NCBI RefSeq assembly: GCF_009696265.1
Contig: NZ_VUMH01000005.1
Span: 62,001 to 126,000 of the forward strand
Direction: 5' to 3'
DNA from: Desulfovibrio porci
GTDB lineage: Bacteria; Desulfobacterota; Desulfovibrionia; Desulfovibrionales; Desulfovibrionaceae
DNA: 64,000 bases
In this document: positions 26,182 to 35,211 of the stretch, one piece after another
How the letters are laid out: the number at the start of each line of letters is the position of its first letter
Numbering within the stretch: position 1 is the stretch's first letter
Notes under the pieces: generated by a model
Database searches by the model: none
What the model saw: only the letters and a program-made list of their open reading frames with translations
What the model was told of the DNA's origin: nothing
Translations under genes and position numbers: made by a program

Positions 26182-28901
26182 GCGCCGCCACGGCAACCCT
26201 GATCACCTGCCACGCCAATGCGGATTTCGATGCCTTCGCGGCCATGCTGGCCGCGCGTCATCTCTATGCCCCCTGTGTGCTGCTTTTTCCCGGCAGCCAG
26301 GAGCGGGGGCTGCAAAAAGTTTATGCCGGTCTGGATCGCGCCGCCTACGGATTTGCCGAAGTCGCCGACCTGCATTGGGAGGATTTCGGCCGCCTGGTGC
26401 TGGTGGATACCCGTCAGCGCAGCCGCGTGGGCCATGTGGTTCCCCTGCTGGAGCGTTCCGGCGTGCGGATAGAGGTCTGGGATCACCACCCTGACTCGCC
26501 GGACGACATGGCGGCGGATGCGGTGCAACTGGCTCAGGTGGGCGCGGTGACCAGTCTGCTGGTTCAGGCGCTGCGGGTGCGGAACACGCGTCTGAAGCCC
26601 GCCGAAGCGACCCTGCTGGGGTTGGGCATTTACGGCGACACGGGCTCGTTTACCTATTCCTCCACCACGCCCGAGGACTTCCAGGCCGCCGCCTGGCTGC
26701 TGAGCCAGGGCATGGACGTCAATCAGATCAACGAGATGGCCGCCCATGAACTGACCAGCCTGCACATCCAGGCCCTGAACAGTCTGCTGGAGTCGGCGCA
26801 TACCTATACTATCAATAACACGCAGGTGGTTCTGGCCGAAGCCTCCATGGAGCACTACCTGGGGGATTTCGCCTACCTGGCTCACCGGCTGATGGAAATG
26901 GAAAAATTTTCCGTGCTTTTCGCCATCGGCATCATGGGCGACCGCATCCAGGTGGTGGCGCGCAGCCGCAGCGACGCGGTGAACGTGGGCGACATCTGCG
27001 CCGAACTGGGCGGCGGCGGCCACGCCTACGCGGCCTCGGCCTCCATCCGTTCCATGACCATCCACGAGGTGCGTGAAACCATTCTGCGCCGCCTGTACGA
27101 TCAGGCCAACCCGGACAAAACGGCGCGCGAATACATGTCGTCGCCGGCTGTGGGCATTGAATCCGCCTCCAGCATCCGCGAGGCCGACGAACTCATGCTC
27201 CATTTCGGCCTCAAGGCCGTGCCCGTGTTCCGGCCGGGCACGCGCGCCTGCGTGGGACTGCTGGACGCTCAGACCGCTTCGCGGGCCAGCGCGCACGGTC
27301 TGGGTTCCTCGCCGGTGGAGGACTACATGCAGCGACGCGTGCATGTCCTGCCGCCCGACGCCAGCTTGAAGGATCTCACCGCCATCATTGTGGACGCGCG
27401 CCAGCGCCTGGTGCCCATTGTGGACGGCGAAAAGGTGGTGGGCGTGGTCACGCGCACGGACCTGATCAATGTTTTTGCCGACGAACCGGGCAGCCTGCTG
27501 GACCGGAAAAGCCAGAACAGCAAGGAACGCAACATCGGCAAGCTCATTCAGGACCGCCTGCCGGCCGAAATCCGCGACCTGCTGCACCTGGCCGGGCAAC
27601 TGGGCAGAAAGCTGGGCCTGCCCGTTTATGCCGTGGGCGGCTTTGTGCGTGATCTGCTGCTGGACAGGCCCAATCAGGATATCGACCTGGTGGTGGAGGG
27701 CAACGGCATCGCTCTGGCCAAGGCACTGGCGGAGGAATTGCGCGGGCGGGTGCGGGAACATCAGAAATTTCTGACGTCGGTGGTGATTTTTCACGACGCC
27801 AAGGGGGCCGAATCGCGTATCGATGTGGCCACGGCCCGTCTGGAATACTACGAATATCCGGCGGCTCTGCCCACGGTGGAGCTTTCTTCCATCAAGATGG
27901 ACCTTTTCCGGCGTGATTTTACCATCAATGCCCTGGCAGTGCGCCTGGACAGCACGCCTTTCGGCCAGCTGGTGGACTTTTTCGGCGGCCAGCGCGACGT
28001 CAAGGAGCGCGTCATCCGCGTGCTGCATACCCTGAGCTTCGTGGAAGATCCCACCCGCTGCCTCCGGGCCGTGCGTTTCGAGCAGCGCTACAAGTTCCGC
28101 ATCGGCGCAGGCGCGGAAAAACTGATTAAAAACGCGCTTTCCCTCAAGCTCATGGACCGCCTTTCCGGGCCGCGCCTGTTCAGCGAGTACCAGCATATCT
28201 GCGACGAGGCCGACCCGCCGGCCTGCTTTTTCCGTCTGGACGAGCTGGGCATTCTGCGGGCCATTTCGCCCCATCTCGCCCTGACGCCCAACAGGCGGGA
28301 TCTGCTGTGCCGCCTGCGGGAAATGCTCACCTGGTATCGCCTGCTTTATTTCGACGAACCGGCGCAAGCCTGGCTGCTCTATTTCCTGGGGCTCAACCTT
28401 AACTTGAACTATGCGGAAACGTCGGCCCATTTTCACCGCCTGGGACTGCCGGAGGTCAAAAAGACGGAAATTCTGGGCCAGCGTGAACAAATGCGCGCCG
28501 TGCGCGGCAAACTGGAAACTTGGCAGCGTCAGGACGACGTCGGCCGGACCAAGGTCAGCGTCTTGTGCGATCTGCTGCGCTCCATTTCTCTGGAGTGTCT
28601 GCTGTACATCATGGCTTCAACGGATAATCCGGGCCTTCAGAAAAATCTTTCGCGTTACATTACCCAATGGCGGCGGGAAAAGGCCGACATCTGCGGAGCG
28701 GACCTGCGCCGCCTCGGGCTTGCTCCCGGACCACTCTATGGCCGCATTCTGAAAGCCGCTCTGGAGGCCAAGCTGGACGGCGAAGCCCCCAATGCCCAAA
28801 GCCAGCTCAGACTGGCCCGCAAGATGCTGGAAGGCGTGCCCGAAAGCGGCGGCAAAAGCTGTGATCGCCCCATGCGCAAGCAATCAATGCTTGCTCCCTG
28901 A
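26178..28901 (+). CDS. DHH-CBS-tRNA nucleotidyltransferase fusion (probable A-adding enzyme), 907 aa
   Basis: GTG start in a GTGA overlap with xerD. Domain order: DHH phosphoesterase (NADFDAFAA, LVLVDTR, DHH in VWDHHP, DTGSF) and DHHA1 (ELGGGGHAYAAS) in residues 1-310; a CBS pair around 315-430; then a class II poly(A) polymerase/tRNA nucleotidyltransferase with VGGFVRDLLL near 486, DID metal ligands and RRDFTINALAV. The fusion occurs in bacteria that split CCA synthesis, where it adds the terminal A. The DHH part could act on RNA or nucleotides. All three sets of motifs look intact. The A-adding role is inference. Confidence 0.85.
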   Translation: MSAATATLITCHANADFDAFAAMLAARHLYAPCVLLFPGSQERGLQKVYAGLDRAAYGFAEVADLHWEDFGRLVLVDTRQRSRVGHVVPLLERSGVRIEVWDHHPDSPDDMAADAVQLAQVGAVTSLLVQALRVRNTRLKPAEATLLGLGIYGDTGSFTYSSTTPEDFQAAAWLLSQGMDVNQINEMAAHELTSLHIQALNSLLESAHTYTINNTQVVLAEASMEHYLGDFAYLAHRLMEMEKFSVLFAIGIMGDRIQVVARSRSDAVNVGDICAELGGGGHAYAASASIRSMTIHEVRETILRRLYDQANPDKTAREYMSSPAVGIESASSIREADELMLHFGLKAVPVFRPGTRACVGLLDAQTASRASAHGLGSSPVEDYMQRRVHVLPPDASLKDLTAIIVDARQRLVPIVDGEKVVGVVTRTDLINVFADEPGSLLDRKSQNSKERNIGKLIQDRLPAEIRDLLHLAGQLGRKLGLPVYAVGGFVRDLLLDRPNQDIDLVVEGNGIALAKALAEELRGRVREHQKFLTSVVIFHDAKGAESRIDVATARLEYYEYPAALPTVELSSIKMDLFRRDFTINALAVRLDSTPFGQLVDFFGGQRDVKERVIRVLHTLSFVEDPTRCLRAVRFEQRYKFRIGAGAEKLIKNALSLKLMDRLSGPRLFSEYQHICDEADPPACFFRLDELGILRAISPHLALTPNRRDLLCRLREMLTWYRLLYFDEPAQAWLLYFLGLNLNLNYAETSAHFHRLGLPEVKKTEILGQREQMRAVRGKLETWQRQDDVGRTKVSVLCDLLRSISLECLLYIMASTDNPGLQKNLSRYITQWRREKADICGADLRRLGLAPGPLYGRILKAALEAKLDGEAPNAQSQLRLARKMLEGVPESGGKSCDRPMRKQSMLAP

Positions 28902-28910
28902 CTCCATACA

Positions 28911-29423
28911 ATGTATGATGATTTGGTCATGAAACAACTTTGGGCGCCCTGGCGCATTGAATACATTCTCGGTCCCAAACCCGATGCCTGCGTGTTCTGT
29001 CTGCCTGCCACCACGGAAGAAGACGAGGAGCGTCTGGTGTTGTATCGCGGCGCGCGGGCGTTTGTGATCATGAACAAATACCCCTACAATAACGGCCACA
29101 TCATGGTTTGTCCGTACCGGCATGTCATGGCTCTTGCCAACCTGCCCGTTGAGGACACCCATGAAATCATGGACCTGGTCCGGCGCTGCACTGTGATCCT
29201 CAAGGAACACTTTAACTGCGAAGGCATCAACGTGGGGCTCAACCAGGGACAGGCCGCCGGCGCGGGCATTCGCGAGCATCTGCATTTTCATTTGGTGCCG
29301 CGCTGGAACGGCGATTCCTCATTCATGGCCGTGTTTGACGAGGTGCGCACCATGCCGGAGCACCTCAACCGGACATATACGGCGTTGCGGCCTTATTTCT
29401 GTCGCGGAGAGGAAACGGTCTGA
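28911..29423 (+). CDS. HIT-family nucleotide hydrolase/phosphorylase, 170 aa
   Basis: Histidine-triad enzyme with catalytic HLHFHLVPRW and the family opening LWAPWRIEYI. A CVFC pair near the N-terminus fits the zinc-binding subgroup related to Ap4A phosphorylase. Start could be 28911 or ATG 28929; neither has a good ribosome site. Nine bases after the preceding gene, so probably co-transcribed with xerD and the nucleotidyltransferase. Confidence 0.85.
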   Translation: MYDDLVMKQLWAPWRIEYILGPKPDACVFCLPATTEEDEERLVLYRGARAFVIMNKYPYNNGHIMVCPYRHVMALANLPVEDTHEIMDLVRRCTVILKEHFNCEGINVGLNQGQAAGAGIREHLHFHLVPRWNGDSSFMAVFDEVRTMPEHLNRTYTALRPYFCRGEETV

Positions 29424-29590
29424 CGTCCGCGTCGTTTCCTGCGCGGGAAACGGCGGGCAACACGACTGGCGGAACCGTTGCATTGTGATCCGCTGACGAT
29501 GTGCTCGGCGCTTTGCTTTTCAGGTAAAGCGATTTTCCAGAACGCCTTGGAAAAATTTTGGGACAGCTTGTAGCCTCAAGGAGTATATCT

Positions 29591-30037
29591 ATGCGGTATG
29601 TCAAGGTTCTGTTACTCGCCATCCTCTTTTTTCTGGCGCTGGTCTTCTTTTTCCAGAACCAGAACGCCCTTTCCCAGAATCTGGTGTTGACGCTCAATCT
29701 TTTCTTCCTGCCTCCCATGGCCTCCATTCCCCTGCCCTTCTATTTCATGGTTGTGGCGGCCTTTTTTGTGGGGGCCGTGCTGGCGCTCGGTTTTTTGGTC
29801 TGGGATAAGGTAAACCTGTCCGCGCGCCTGATGAAGAGCAAATGGCGCGTCAGCAGCCTTGAACGTGAGGTGGAAAAGTTGCGCAAGCAACTGGGCGCGG
29901 AAACTTCACGCAGTTCTTTTTTGCGCAAGACGCAAGGCTGTCCGACTGATGCCGGAAAGCAATCCGGCGAAAGCAAATCCGCCGCTTCCTCCGCCTTGCC
30001 GGAAGACGTGCTGGCTCCCGACCCGGACAAGGCCTGA
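29591..30037 (+). CDS. LapA-domain inner membrane protein, 148 aa
   Basis: Start at ATG 29591, behind AAGGAG. Two membrane helices (residues 2-22 and about 43-67) enclosing FFQNQNALSQNLVLTLNLFF, as in the LapA/DUF1049 family linked to lipopolysaccharide assembly. A coiled segment (LEREVEKLRKQLG) and a disordered tail follow. In gammaproteobacteria LapA pairs with LapB, which is not here, so the role is by family only. Confidence 0.8.
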   Translation: MRYVKVLLLAILFFLALVFFFQNQNALSQNLVLTLNLFFLPPMASIPLPFYFMVVAAFFVGAVLALGFLVWDKVNLSARLMKSKWRVSSLEREVEKLRKQLGAETSRSSFLRKTQGCPTDAGKQSGESKSAASSALPEDVLAPDPDKA

Positions 30038-30048
30038 TTGATCCCGCC

Positions 30049-30090
30049 GGACCGCGCCCCTTTCAACTTTTGACGGGCGCGGTCCTTTTT
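30049..30090 (+). terminator. Terminator after the LapA-like gene
   Basis: Eleven-bp perfect stem (30049-30059 with 30075-30085), 15-base loop, TTTTT. Confidence 0.85.
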
Positions 30091-30120
30091 ATATGGTTTA
30101 CGCGATGGCGTGAATAGGTT

Positions 30121-30140
30121 ATCGTTTATTACTAAACGAT
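30121..30140. promoter_or_regulatory. Palindrome upstream of mutS
   Basis: ATCGTTTA and TAAACGAT flank a TTAC centre. Thirty bases before the mutS ATG. It could be an operator or an RNA hairpin near the ribosome site; no partner regulator is visible. Confidence 0.35.
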
Positions 30141-30170
30141 CTTATCACCTTTTAGCGTAGCGTAACCACC

Positions 30171-32915
30171 ATGGCCGAAACTCCCGCCAAACTGACGCCC
30201 ATGTTTGAACAGTACATGCGCATCAAGGCTGATTACCCTGATGCCCTGCTCTTTTACCGGATGGGCGACTTCTACGAACTGTTCTTCGACGACGCCGTCA
30301 CCGCAGCGCGCGAACTTCAGATCGCGCTGACGAGCCGCAGCAAAGACAGCGAGAACCCTGTGCCCATGTGCGGTGTGCCCTGGCATGCCGTGCAGAGCTA
30401 TGTGGCCCAGCTCATCGACAAGGGCTTCCATGTGGCCATCTGTGACCAGACGGAAGACCCCAAGGCCGCCAAGGGGCTGGTCAAACGGGCCGTCACGTGC
30501 GTGATTACGCCGGGCACGGTGCTGGAAGACGCCAATCTGAACACCAAGAGCCACAACTATCTCGGCGCGCTTTGCTACGATACGGGACAGGGGCGGGGCG
30601 GCTTCGCCTGGGCGGATATTTCCACCGGCCAGTGGTCGGGCGTGGAATTCAAACGCCAGGCCGAACTCTGGCAATGGGCGCAGAAACTGGCCCCGCGTGA
30701 ACTCTTGGTGCCCGAAGGTCTGGAACTGCCGCCGCACTGCCTGCTGGAAGGCGTGCGCCTTGTGCGTATACCTGCGGCGCACTTTGAACTCAAGCGCGCC
30801 ACGGAACGCGTGCTCAGGGCGCAGGGTGTGCGCGAGGCCGGGGCTCTGGGTCTGCAGGGCAAGAATGAACTGATGCGCTCCTGCGGAGCGCTGCTGGTCT
30901 ATCTGGACCAGACCCAGAAGCGCAATCCCGACCACCTCATGCCGTTCAGACCCCTGGACCTGAGCCGTCGGCTGCTGATCGACGAGGTGACCGAGCGTAA
31001 CCTGGAGATCTTCACCCGTCTTAACGGGCGCAAGGGCAAAGGCACATTGCGGCATGTGCTGGACGACACCATGACGCCCATGGGCGGGCGCTTTCTGGAG
31101 GATATGCTCCGCCATCCCTGGCGGGAAGCCGGACCTATCGCCCAGATTCAGGAAGCCGTGGCCTTTTTTCATGACGACGACCGGCGTCGCGCCGCATTGC
31201 GGGAGAGCCTGCGCGAGGTGTATGATCTGGAGCGCCTCTCCACCCGAATCAGCCTCAATCGCGGCGGGCCGCGCGACTTCATCGCCCTGCGCAACAGTCT
31301 TGCCGCCCTGCCCGGCGTCTACGCGGCTCTGATTAAAAATTCAGACTCGGGCTACGCCACCGAAGCGCAGGCTTTGGGCCATGAACTGCCGCAAAGCCTC
31401 TGCCGGATCGTCAAAACCTGGGATCACCTTGAGGATTGCGCCGCGCTGCTGAGTGCCGCTCTGGTCGACAGCCCCCCCTCCGTGATCACTGACGGCGGCC
31501 TGTTCAAAAGCGGCTACAATGCCGAACTGGACAAACTGTTGGACCTGGTGGAGCACGGCGAGCAAAAACTTCAGGAATTACTTGAAGAAGAGCAGCGGCG
31601 AACCGGCATTTCAAAGCTGAAGATGGGCTATAACCGCGTGTTCGGCTATTATTATGAGGTGACGCGCGCGTCCCATTCCGGTCCCATGCCTGAGCATTTC
31701 ATCCGTCGGCAGACTCTGGCCAATGCCGAACGCTTCACCACCGTGGCGCTCAAGGAACTGGAAGAAGAGCTGCTTTCCGCTGCGGATAAGCGCAAGAGCC
31801 TGGAATACAAGATGTTTCAGGATCTACGCGAGCACATGGCCCGCCAGCGTGAACGCATTGTGCATATGGCGGATCTGGTGGCCCAGCTGGATTATTGGCA
31901 AAGCCTCGCCCACGTGGGACGCCAGAACAACTGGTGCCGCCCCCGGCTTACAGACGACGCGCATCTGGACATTCGCGAGGGCCGACATCCGGTGGTGGAA
32001 GCCATGATGGGCAGCGCCAATTTTGTGCCCAACAATTTCCGCCTGGACCAGAAGCGCCGCCTCTGCCTGCTCACCGGTCCCAATATGGCGGGCAAATCCA
32101 CAGTGCTGCGTCAGGTGGCCATTATTTGCCTGCTGGCTCAGATGGGCTCCATGGTGCCTGCGGCCGAAGCCACGCTGGGGCTGGTGGACCGGCTCTTCTC
32201 CCGCGTGGGCGCTTCGGACAATCTGGCTCAGGGACAGAGCACCTTTATGGTGGAAATGATGGAAACCGCGCGTATTCTGCGCCAGGCCACCCGGCGTAGT
32301 CTGGTCATCCTGGACGAGATCGGGCGCGGCACCAGCACCTATGACGGGGTGGCCCTGGCCTGGGCCGTGGTGGAAGACCTCGCCCGGCGCGCGGGCGGCG
32401 AGTTGCGCACGCTTTTTGCCACGCATTACCACGAACTCACGGCCTTGGAGGGACGCATTCCCGGCGTCTTCACCATGAATATCGCCATCCGTGAGTACAA
32501 TAACGACATTCTTTTTCTGCACAAGCTGGTGCCCGGTCCTTCAGACCGGAGCTACGGCGTGGAAGTGGCGCGCTTGGCCGGTGTGCCTGTTCCCGTGGTG
32601 CAGCGGGCCAGAGCTATTCTGGCCGGTCTGGAACGGGGGCGCGAAGGCGCGCGAAAAGCCGTGGCAGTGGCATCCATGCCTCTGCCGGGTCTGGACTTGC
32701 CGCAGGGCAACAGCAATGACGCCGCTACGGACGCGCTGCCGGAAATCAACGCCGCACCGCCTGCGGCGGAGCATCCTCTGGTCCGTCTGCTGCGCGATCT
32801 CGCGCCCGAGACGCTCAGCCCGCTGGACGCGCTCAAGCTTCTGATGGAATGGAAGCGGCTTTGGGGTACGGAACCTGACGGCGACAGCGAAGAGGCACAG
32901 GTCGAAGAAGCATGA
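30171..32915 (+). CDS. mutS: DNA mismatch repair protein MutS, 914 aa
   Basis: Recognises mismatches and starts repair. The mismatch-reading FYE (Phe34-Tyr-Glu36 in MGDFYELFFDDA) identifies it as MutS and not MutS2. Connector, lever and clamp domains follow, then the ATPase with GPNMAGKST, SRVGASDNLAQGQSTFMVEM and LDEIGRGTSTYDG, and the C-terminal region ending in a Leu-rich helix. Somewhat longer than E. coli MutS. The ATG lacks an obvious Shine-Dalgarno. Overlaps the next gene in ATGA. No mutL in the window. Confidence 0.96.
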   Translation: MAETPAKLTPMFEQYMRIKADYPDALLFYRMGDFYELFFDDAVTAARELQIALTSRSKDSENPVPMCGVPWHAVQSYVAQLIDKGFHVAICDQTEDPKAAKGLVKRAVTCVITPGTVLEDANLNTKSHNYLGALCYDTGQGRGGFAWADISTGQWSGVEFKRQAELWQWAQKLAPRELLVPEGLELPPHCLLEGVRLVRIPAAHFELKRATERVLRAQGVREAGALGLQGKNELMRSCGALLVYLDQTQKRNPDHLMPFRPLDLSRRLLIDEVTERNLEIFTRLNGRKGKGTLRHVLDDTMTPMGGRFLEDMLRHPWREAGPIAQIQEAVAFFHDDDRRRAALRESLREVYDLERLSTRISLNRGGPRDFIALRNSLAALPGVYAALIKNSDSGYATEAQALGHELPQSLCRIVKTWDHLEDCAALLSAALVDSPPSVITDGGLFKSGYNAELDKLLDLVEHGEQKLQELLEEEQRRTGISKLKMGYNRVFGYYYEVTRASHSGPMPEHFIRRQTLANAERFTTVALKELEEELLSAADKRKSLEYKMFQDLREHMARQRERIVHMADLVAQLDYWQSLAHVGRQNNWCRPRLTDDAHLDIREGRHPVVEAMMGSANFVPNNFRLDQKRRLCLLTGPNMAGKSTVLRQVAIICLLAQMGSMVPAAEATLGLVDRLFSRVGASDNLAQGQSTFMVEMMETARILRQATRRSLVILDEIGRGTSTYDGVALAWAVVEDLARRAGGELRTLFATHYHELTALEGRIPGVFTMNIAIREYNNDILFLHKLVPGPSDRSYGVEVARLAGVPVPVVQRARAILAGLERGREGARKAVAVASMPLPGLDLPQGNSNDAATDALPEINAAPPAAEHPLVRLLRDLAPETLSPLDALKLLMEWKRLWGTEPDGDSEEAQVEEA

Positions 32916-33313
32916 GCGACGCCAATCCCTGGTCCGTCATCCAGTTTATTGCCGAAAAGCGCATTGAAGAGGCGCAGGCCAAGGGAGAATTCGACGATCT
33001 CCCCGGCCGTGGCCGACCTCTGGAACTGGAAGATATGAGTCATGTACCCGAAGAATTGCGCATGGCTTACAAAATTTTGCGCAATGCGGGCTGTCTGCCG
33101 CCGGAACTGGCCGAACGCAAGGAAATCAACCGTCTTGTGGATCTTCTGGAACGGTGCGAGGACGAGCGGGAGCGCGTCCGCCAGATGCAGAAGCTGCGCT
33201 TTATGATCCAGCGCGCCCGGATGCGCCACCAGCGCTCCATCCGCATTGAGCAGGACGATCCCTATTACGCGCGGCTGCTGGAGCGTCTGAGCGCTCTGGA
33301 CAAAGCTCATTGA
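32912..33313 (+). CDS. DUF1992 (DnaJ-homologue C28-like) protein, 133 aa
   Basis: Contains the DUF1992 signature: IAEKRIEEAQAKGEFDDLPGRGRPL and ELRMAYKILRNAGCLPPELAERKEI, followed by a charged helix. No J-domain HPD is present. The function of the family is not established. ATGA coupling to mutS. Confidence 0.85.
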   Translation: MSDANPWSVIQFIAEKRIEEAQAKGEFDDLPGRGRPLELEDMSHVPEELRMAYKILRNAGCLPPELAERKEINRLVDLLERCEDERERVRQMQKLRFMIQRARMRHQRSIRIEQDDPYYARLLERLSALDKAH

Positions 33314-33509
33314 GAGGGGCTAACGGTTCAACACTATAGGGTTTTGTTCGTCTGCAAGGAAGATACACCTGCATTGAGGGAGCGTACTTTTGTCTCGGCC
33401 GTTGCAGTGAAGCTGCTTACGGATGAGGAAGCAGATATCTGCGCCCGATCGGAAAAGCAGGTGAAATCCGGCGCAGCCGGCGGGCAAAACGGCATGATTC
33501 CAACAGGCT

Positions 33510-34535
33510 CTAATATAGGTCCGCGTCCGCGGGCATGCGCTCCCAGTAAATACGGCCTTTTTTGCGGTACTTGCGCAATAGCACATAGACGCTACCCGGC
33601 CCGCCGTCATGGGGCTGGGCCGTGCAAAAGGCCAGCACCACGCGCTTGAAGGGATCCTGGGTCAGCCAGCTTTGCAGTTTTTCCCGCAGCACGCCCATGC
33701 CGTCGGGCGAATTGCGGCCCCGCCCCGGCACCACCAGCACAGTGCGCAGTCCCTTGTACCAGCAGCTGCGCATAAAGCCGCGCAAGGCTTCAAAGGCCTG
33801 TACGGCATTGAGGCCGTGCAGGTCGAGATGCGCCTCGGGGCTCAGGCCGCCGGCGCGCAATTTATTCATGATCATTTGGTCCAGACCCACCACATGGCCT
33901 TCCAGATATTCGTCCGTAAAGGAGAGAGCGAACTCCAGCTTGCCGTCCATGAAATCCTGCAGGCTCAGTTCTCCCTGAGGCGGCGGCGTGCCGGGCTGCG
34001 GTTCCGGACTGACTTCACGCCCTCGCGCCTGTAACGGGCGCACCTCTCCCATAGCCCGCAAAAAGGCTGCTGTTTCGGCGTCATCAGGGCCATCGCCTCC
34101 CTCGTGACGTGCGAACAACAGCGCCTCGTCCCGTTGCGGAGACTCCGCGCTCTTTTTCGCGTCGCCGACGGACAAGGACATGTTTTTCTTTCCCGCGCTT
34201 TCCTGTCCGGCGGCTTGTCCCGCAGCACGCTTTTTTTTACGTTCCCCGGCTCCGGGCAAATGGCACTGCTCTTCCAGGCGAAAACCGCGCGCACGGTCTT
34301 TTCGTTTCCCCGCGCCTTGTTGGACACGGCTCATGGCCCACAGAAAAAGCGCGGCGTCTTCGGGATCCAACGCGGCATCTTCCGCATCAGGCATTGCGGT
34401 GGAACCACACTGTTTTCCTCGCCTTTTCTCCCGTCGCAGCACGGATTCCGCTGCGGCGTTCTTTTTTTTGTCAGGGAAGGATTTGAGATTCAGGGCTCGG
34501 AACGGGTTTTCAGCAAAAGCATCATTGTCGGACAT
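33510..34535 (-). CDS. Smr-domain protein, 341 aa
   Basis: The C-terminal Smr domain (residues about 235-335) has LDLHGLNAVQAFEAL and VPGRGRNSPDG, the motif set of the nicking-endonuclease/ribosome-collision Smr family. The N-terminal 200 residues are highly charged, Lys/Arg/Glu-rich and probably disordered. It converges on the mutS-DUF1992 pair. Solo Smr proteins may nick DNA or cleave mRNA on collided ribosomes; this sequence does not decide. Confidence 0.82.
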   Translation of the reverse strand: MSDNDAFAENPFRALNLKSFPDKKKNAAAESVLRREKRRGKQCGSTAMPDAEDAALDPEDAALFLWAMSRVQQGAGKRKDRARGFRLEEQCHLPGAGERKKKRAAGQAAGQESAGKKNMSLSVGDAKKSAESPQRDEALLFARHEGGDGPDDAETAAFLRAMGEVRPLQARGREVSPEPQPGTPPPQGELSLQDFMDGKLEFALSFTDEYLEGHVVGLDQMIMNKLRAGGLSPEAHLDLHGLNAVQAFEALRGFMRSCWYKGLRTVLVVPGRGRNSPDGMGVLREKLQSWLTQDPFKRVVLAFCTAQPHDGGPGSVYVLLRKYRKKGRIYWERMPADADLY

Positions 34536-34567
34536 GGCGCTATAACCGGACGGATTTTCGTGGTGGT

Positions 34568-34594
34568 AAAAAAAGCCGCGGCAATGCCGCGGCT
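34568..34594 (-). terminator. secG terminator
   Basis: Nine-bp stem AGCCGCGGC/GCCGCGGCT (34574-34582 with 34586-34594), then a long T-run on the minus strand. Confidence 0.9.
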
Positions 34595-34618
34595 CAACAA
34601 AAGTCGACTGAGAAAAAG

Positions 34619-35023
34619 CTATGGCGCCTTCGGCGCGTCGGCCGGGGTTTCCGCACCCGGCGTCGCGGCGGGCTGCTGCGGCGCGGGAGCGGTCTGACCG
34701 GCCTTCGGATCCTGCGCAGGCGCGGGAACCGCGGGTGCCGGAACCGAAGCGGCGGGTTCTTCAATTTTGACGTTCAGAATGGTGGACTCGCTGCTGGGAC
34801 GGGAACTCGTCACATAGGTATAGCTCAGGGAGGTAATCACGAAGATGACGGCCATCAGCGTGGTGAGCTTGGCCAGAATGCCGCCCGCGCCGCCGCTGCC
34901 GAACACCGAAGTGTTGCCGCCGCCGAAAATGACGCCCATGCCTTCCTTGCCCGCCTGAAGCAGGACCAGAATGACCAGCAATACGCACACAATAATATGC
35001 AGCGTAAGAATAAGAGTCTGCAC
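34619..35023 (-). CDS. secG: Preprotein translocase subunit SecG, 134 aa
   Basis: Start at GTG 35023, five bases behind GAGGAGG; the longer frame upstream is unsupported. Two membrane helices enclosing QAGKEGMGVIFGGGNTSVFGSGGAGGILAKLT, the SecG hallmark. A 60-residue Pro/Ala-rich tail makes it longer than usual. Co-directional with tpiA, 188 bases downstream. Confidence 0.92.
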   Translation of the reverse strand: MQTLILTLHIIVCVLLVILVLLQAGKEGMGVIFGGGNTSVFGSGGAGGILAKLTTLMAVIFVITSLSYTYVTSSRPSSESTILNVKIEEPAASVPAPAVPAPAQDPKAGQTAPAPQQPAATPGAETPADAPKAP

Positions 35024-35211
35024 GAATTCCTCCTCACCGCCCGGCACAGCCCGGCGGCGCGCCAAAAAAGGATAAGCCGATCCCGCCTTGCACAAAATCG
35101 CGGCACAAGACCCGGCTGTTGCGGGCGCTCCGCCGTCAATCGGCGAAGCCGGCCAAAACGCACTCGTCCTCTGCCTCATCCGCGGAGCGGGCAGACAGGG
35201 ACGGGCGTTTA

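Noticed and set aside
26160-28490. A 776-residue minus-strand frame
   Set aside because: Antisense to the DHH-CBS-nucleotidyltransferase and of biased shadow composition.
33344-33649. A 101-residue plus-strand ORF between the DUF1992 and Smr genes
   Set aside because: It runs into the Smr gene antisense, has no ribosome site and looks random.
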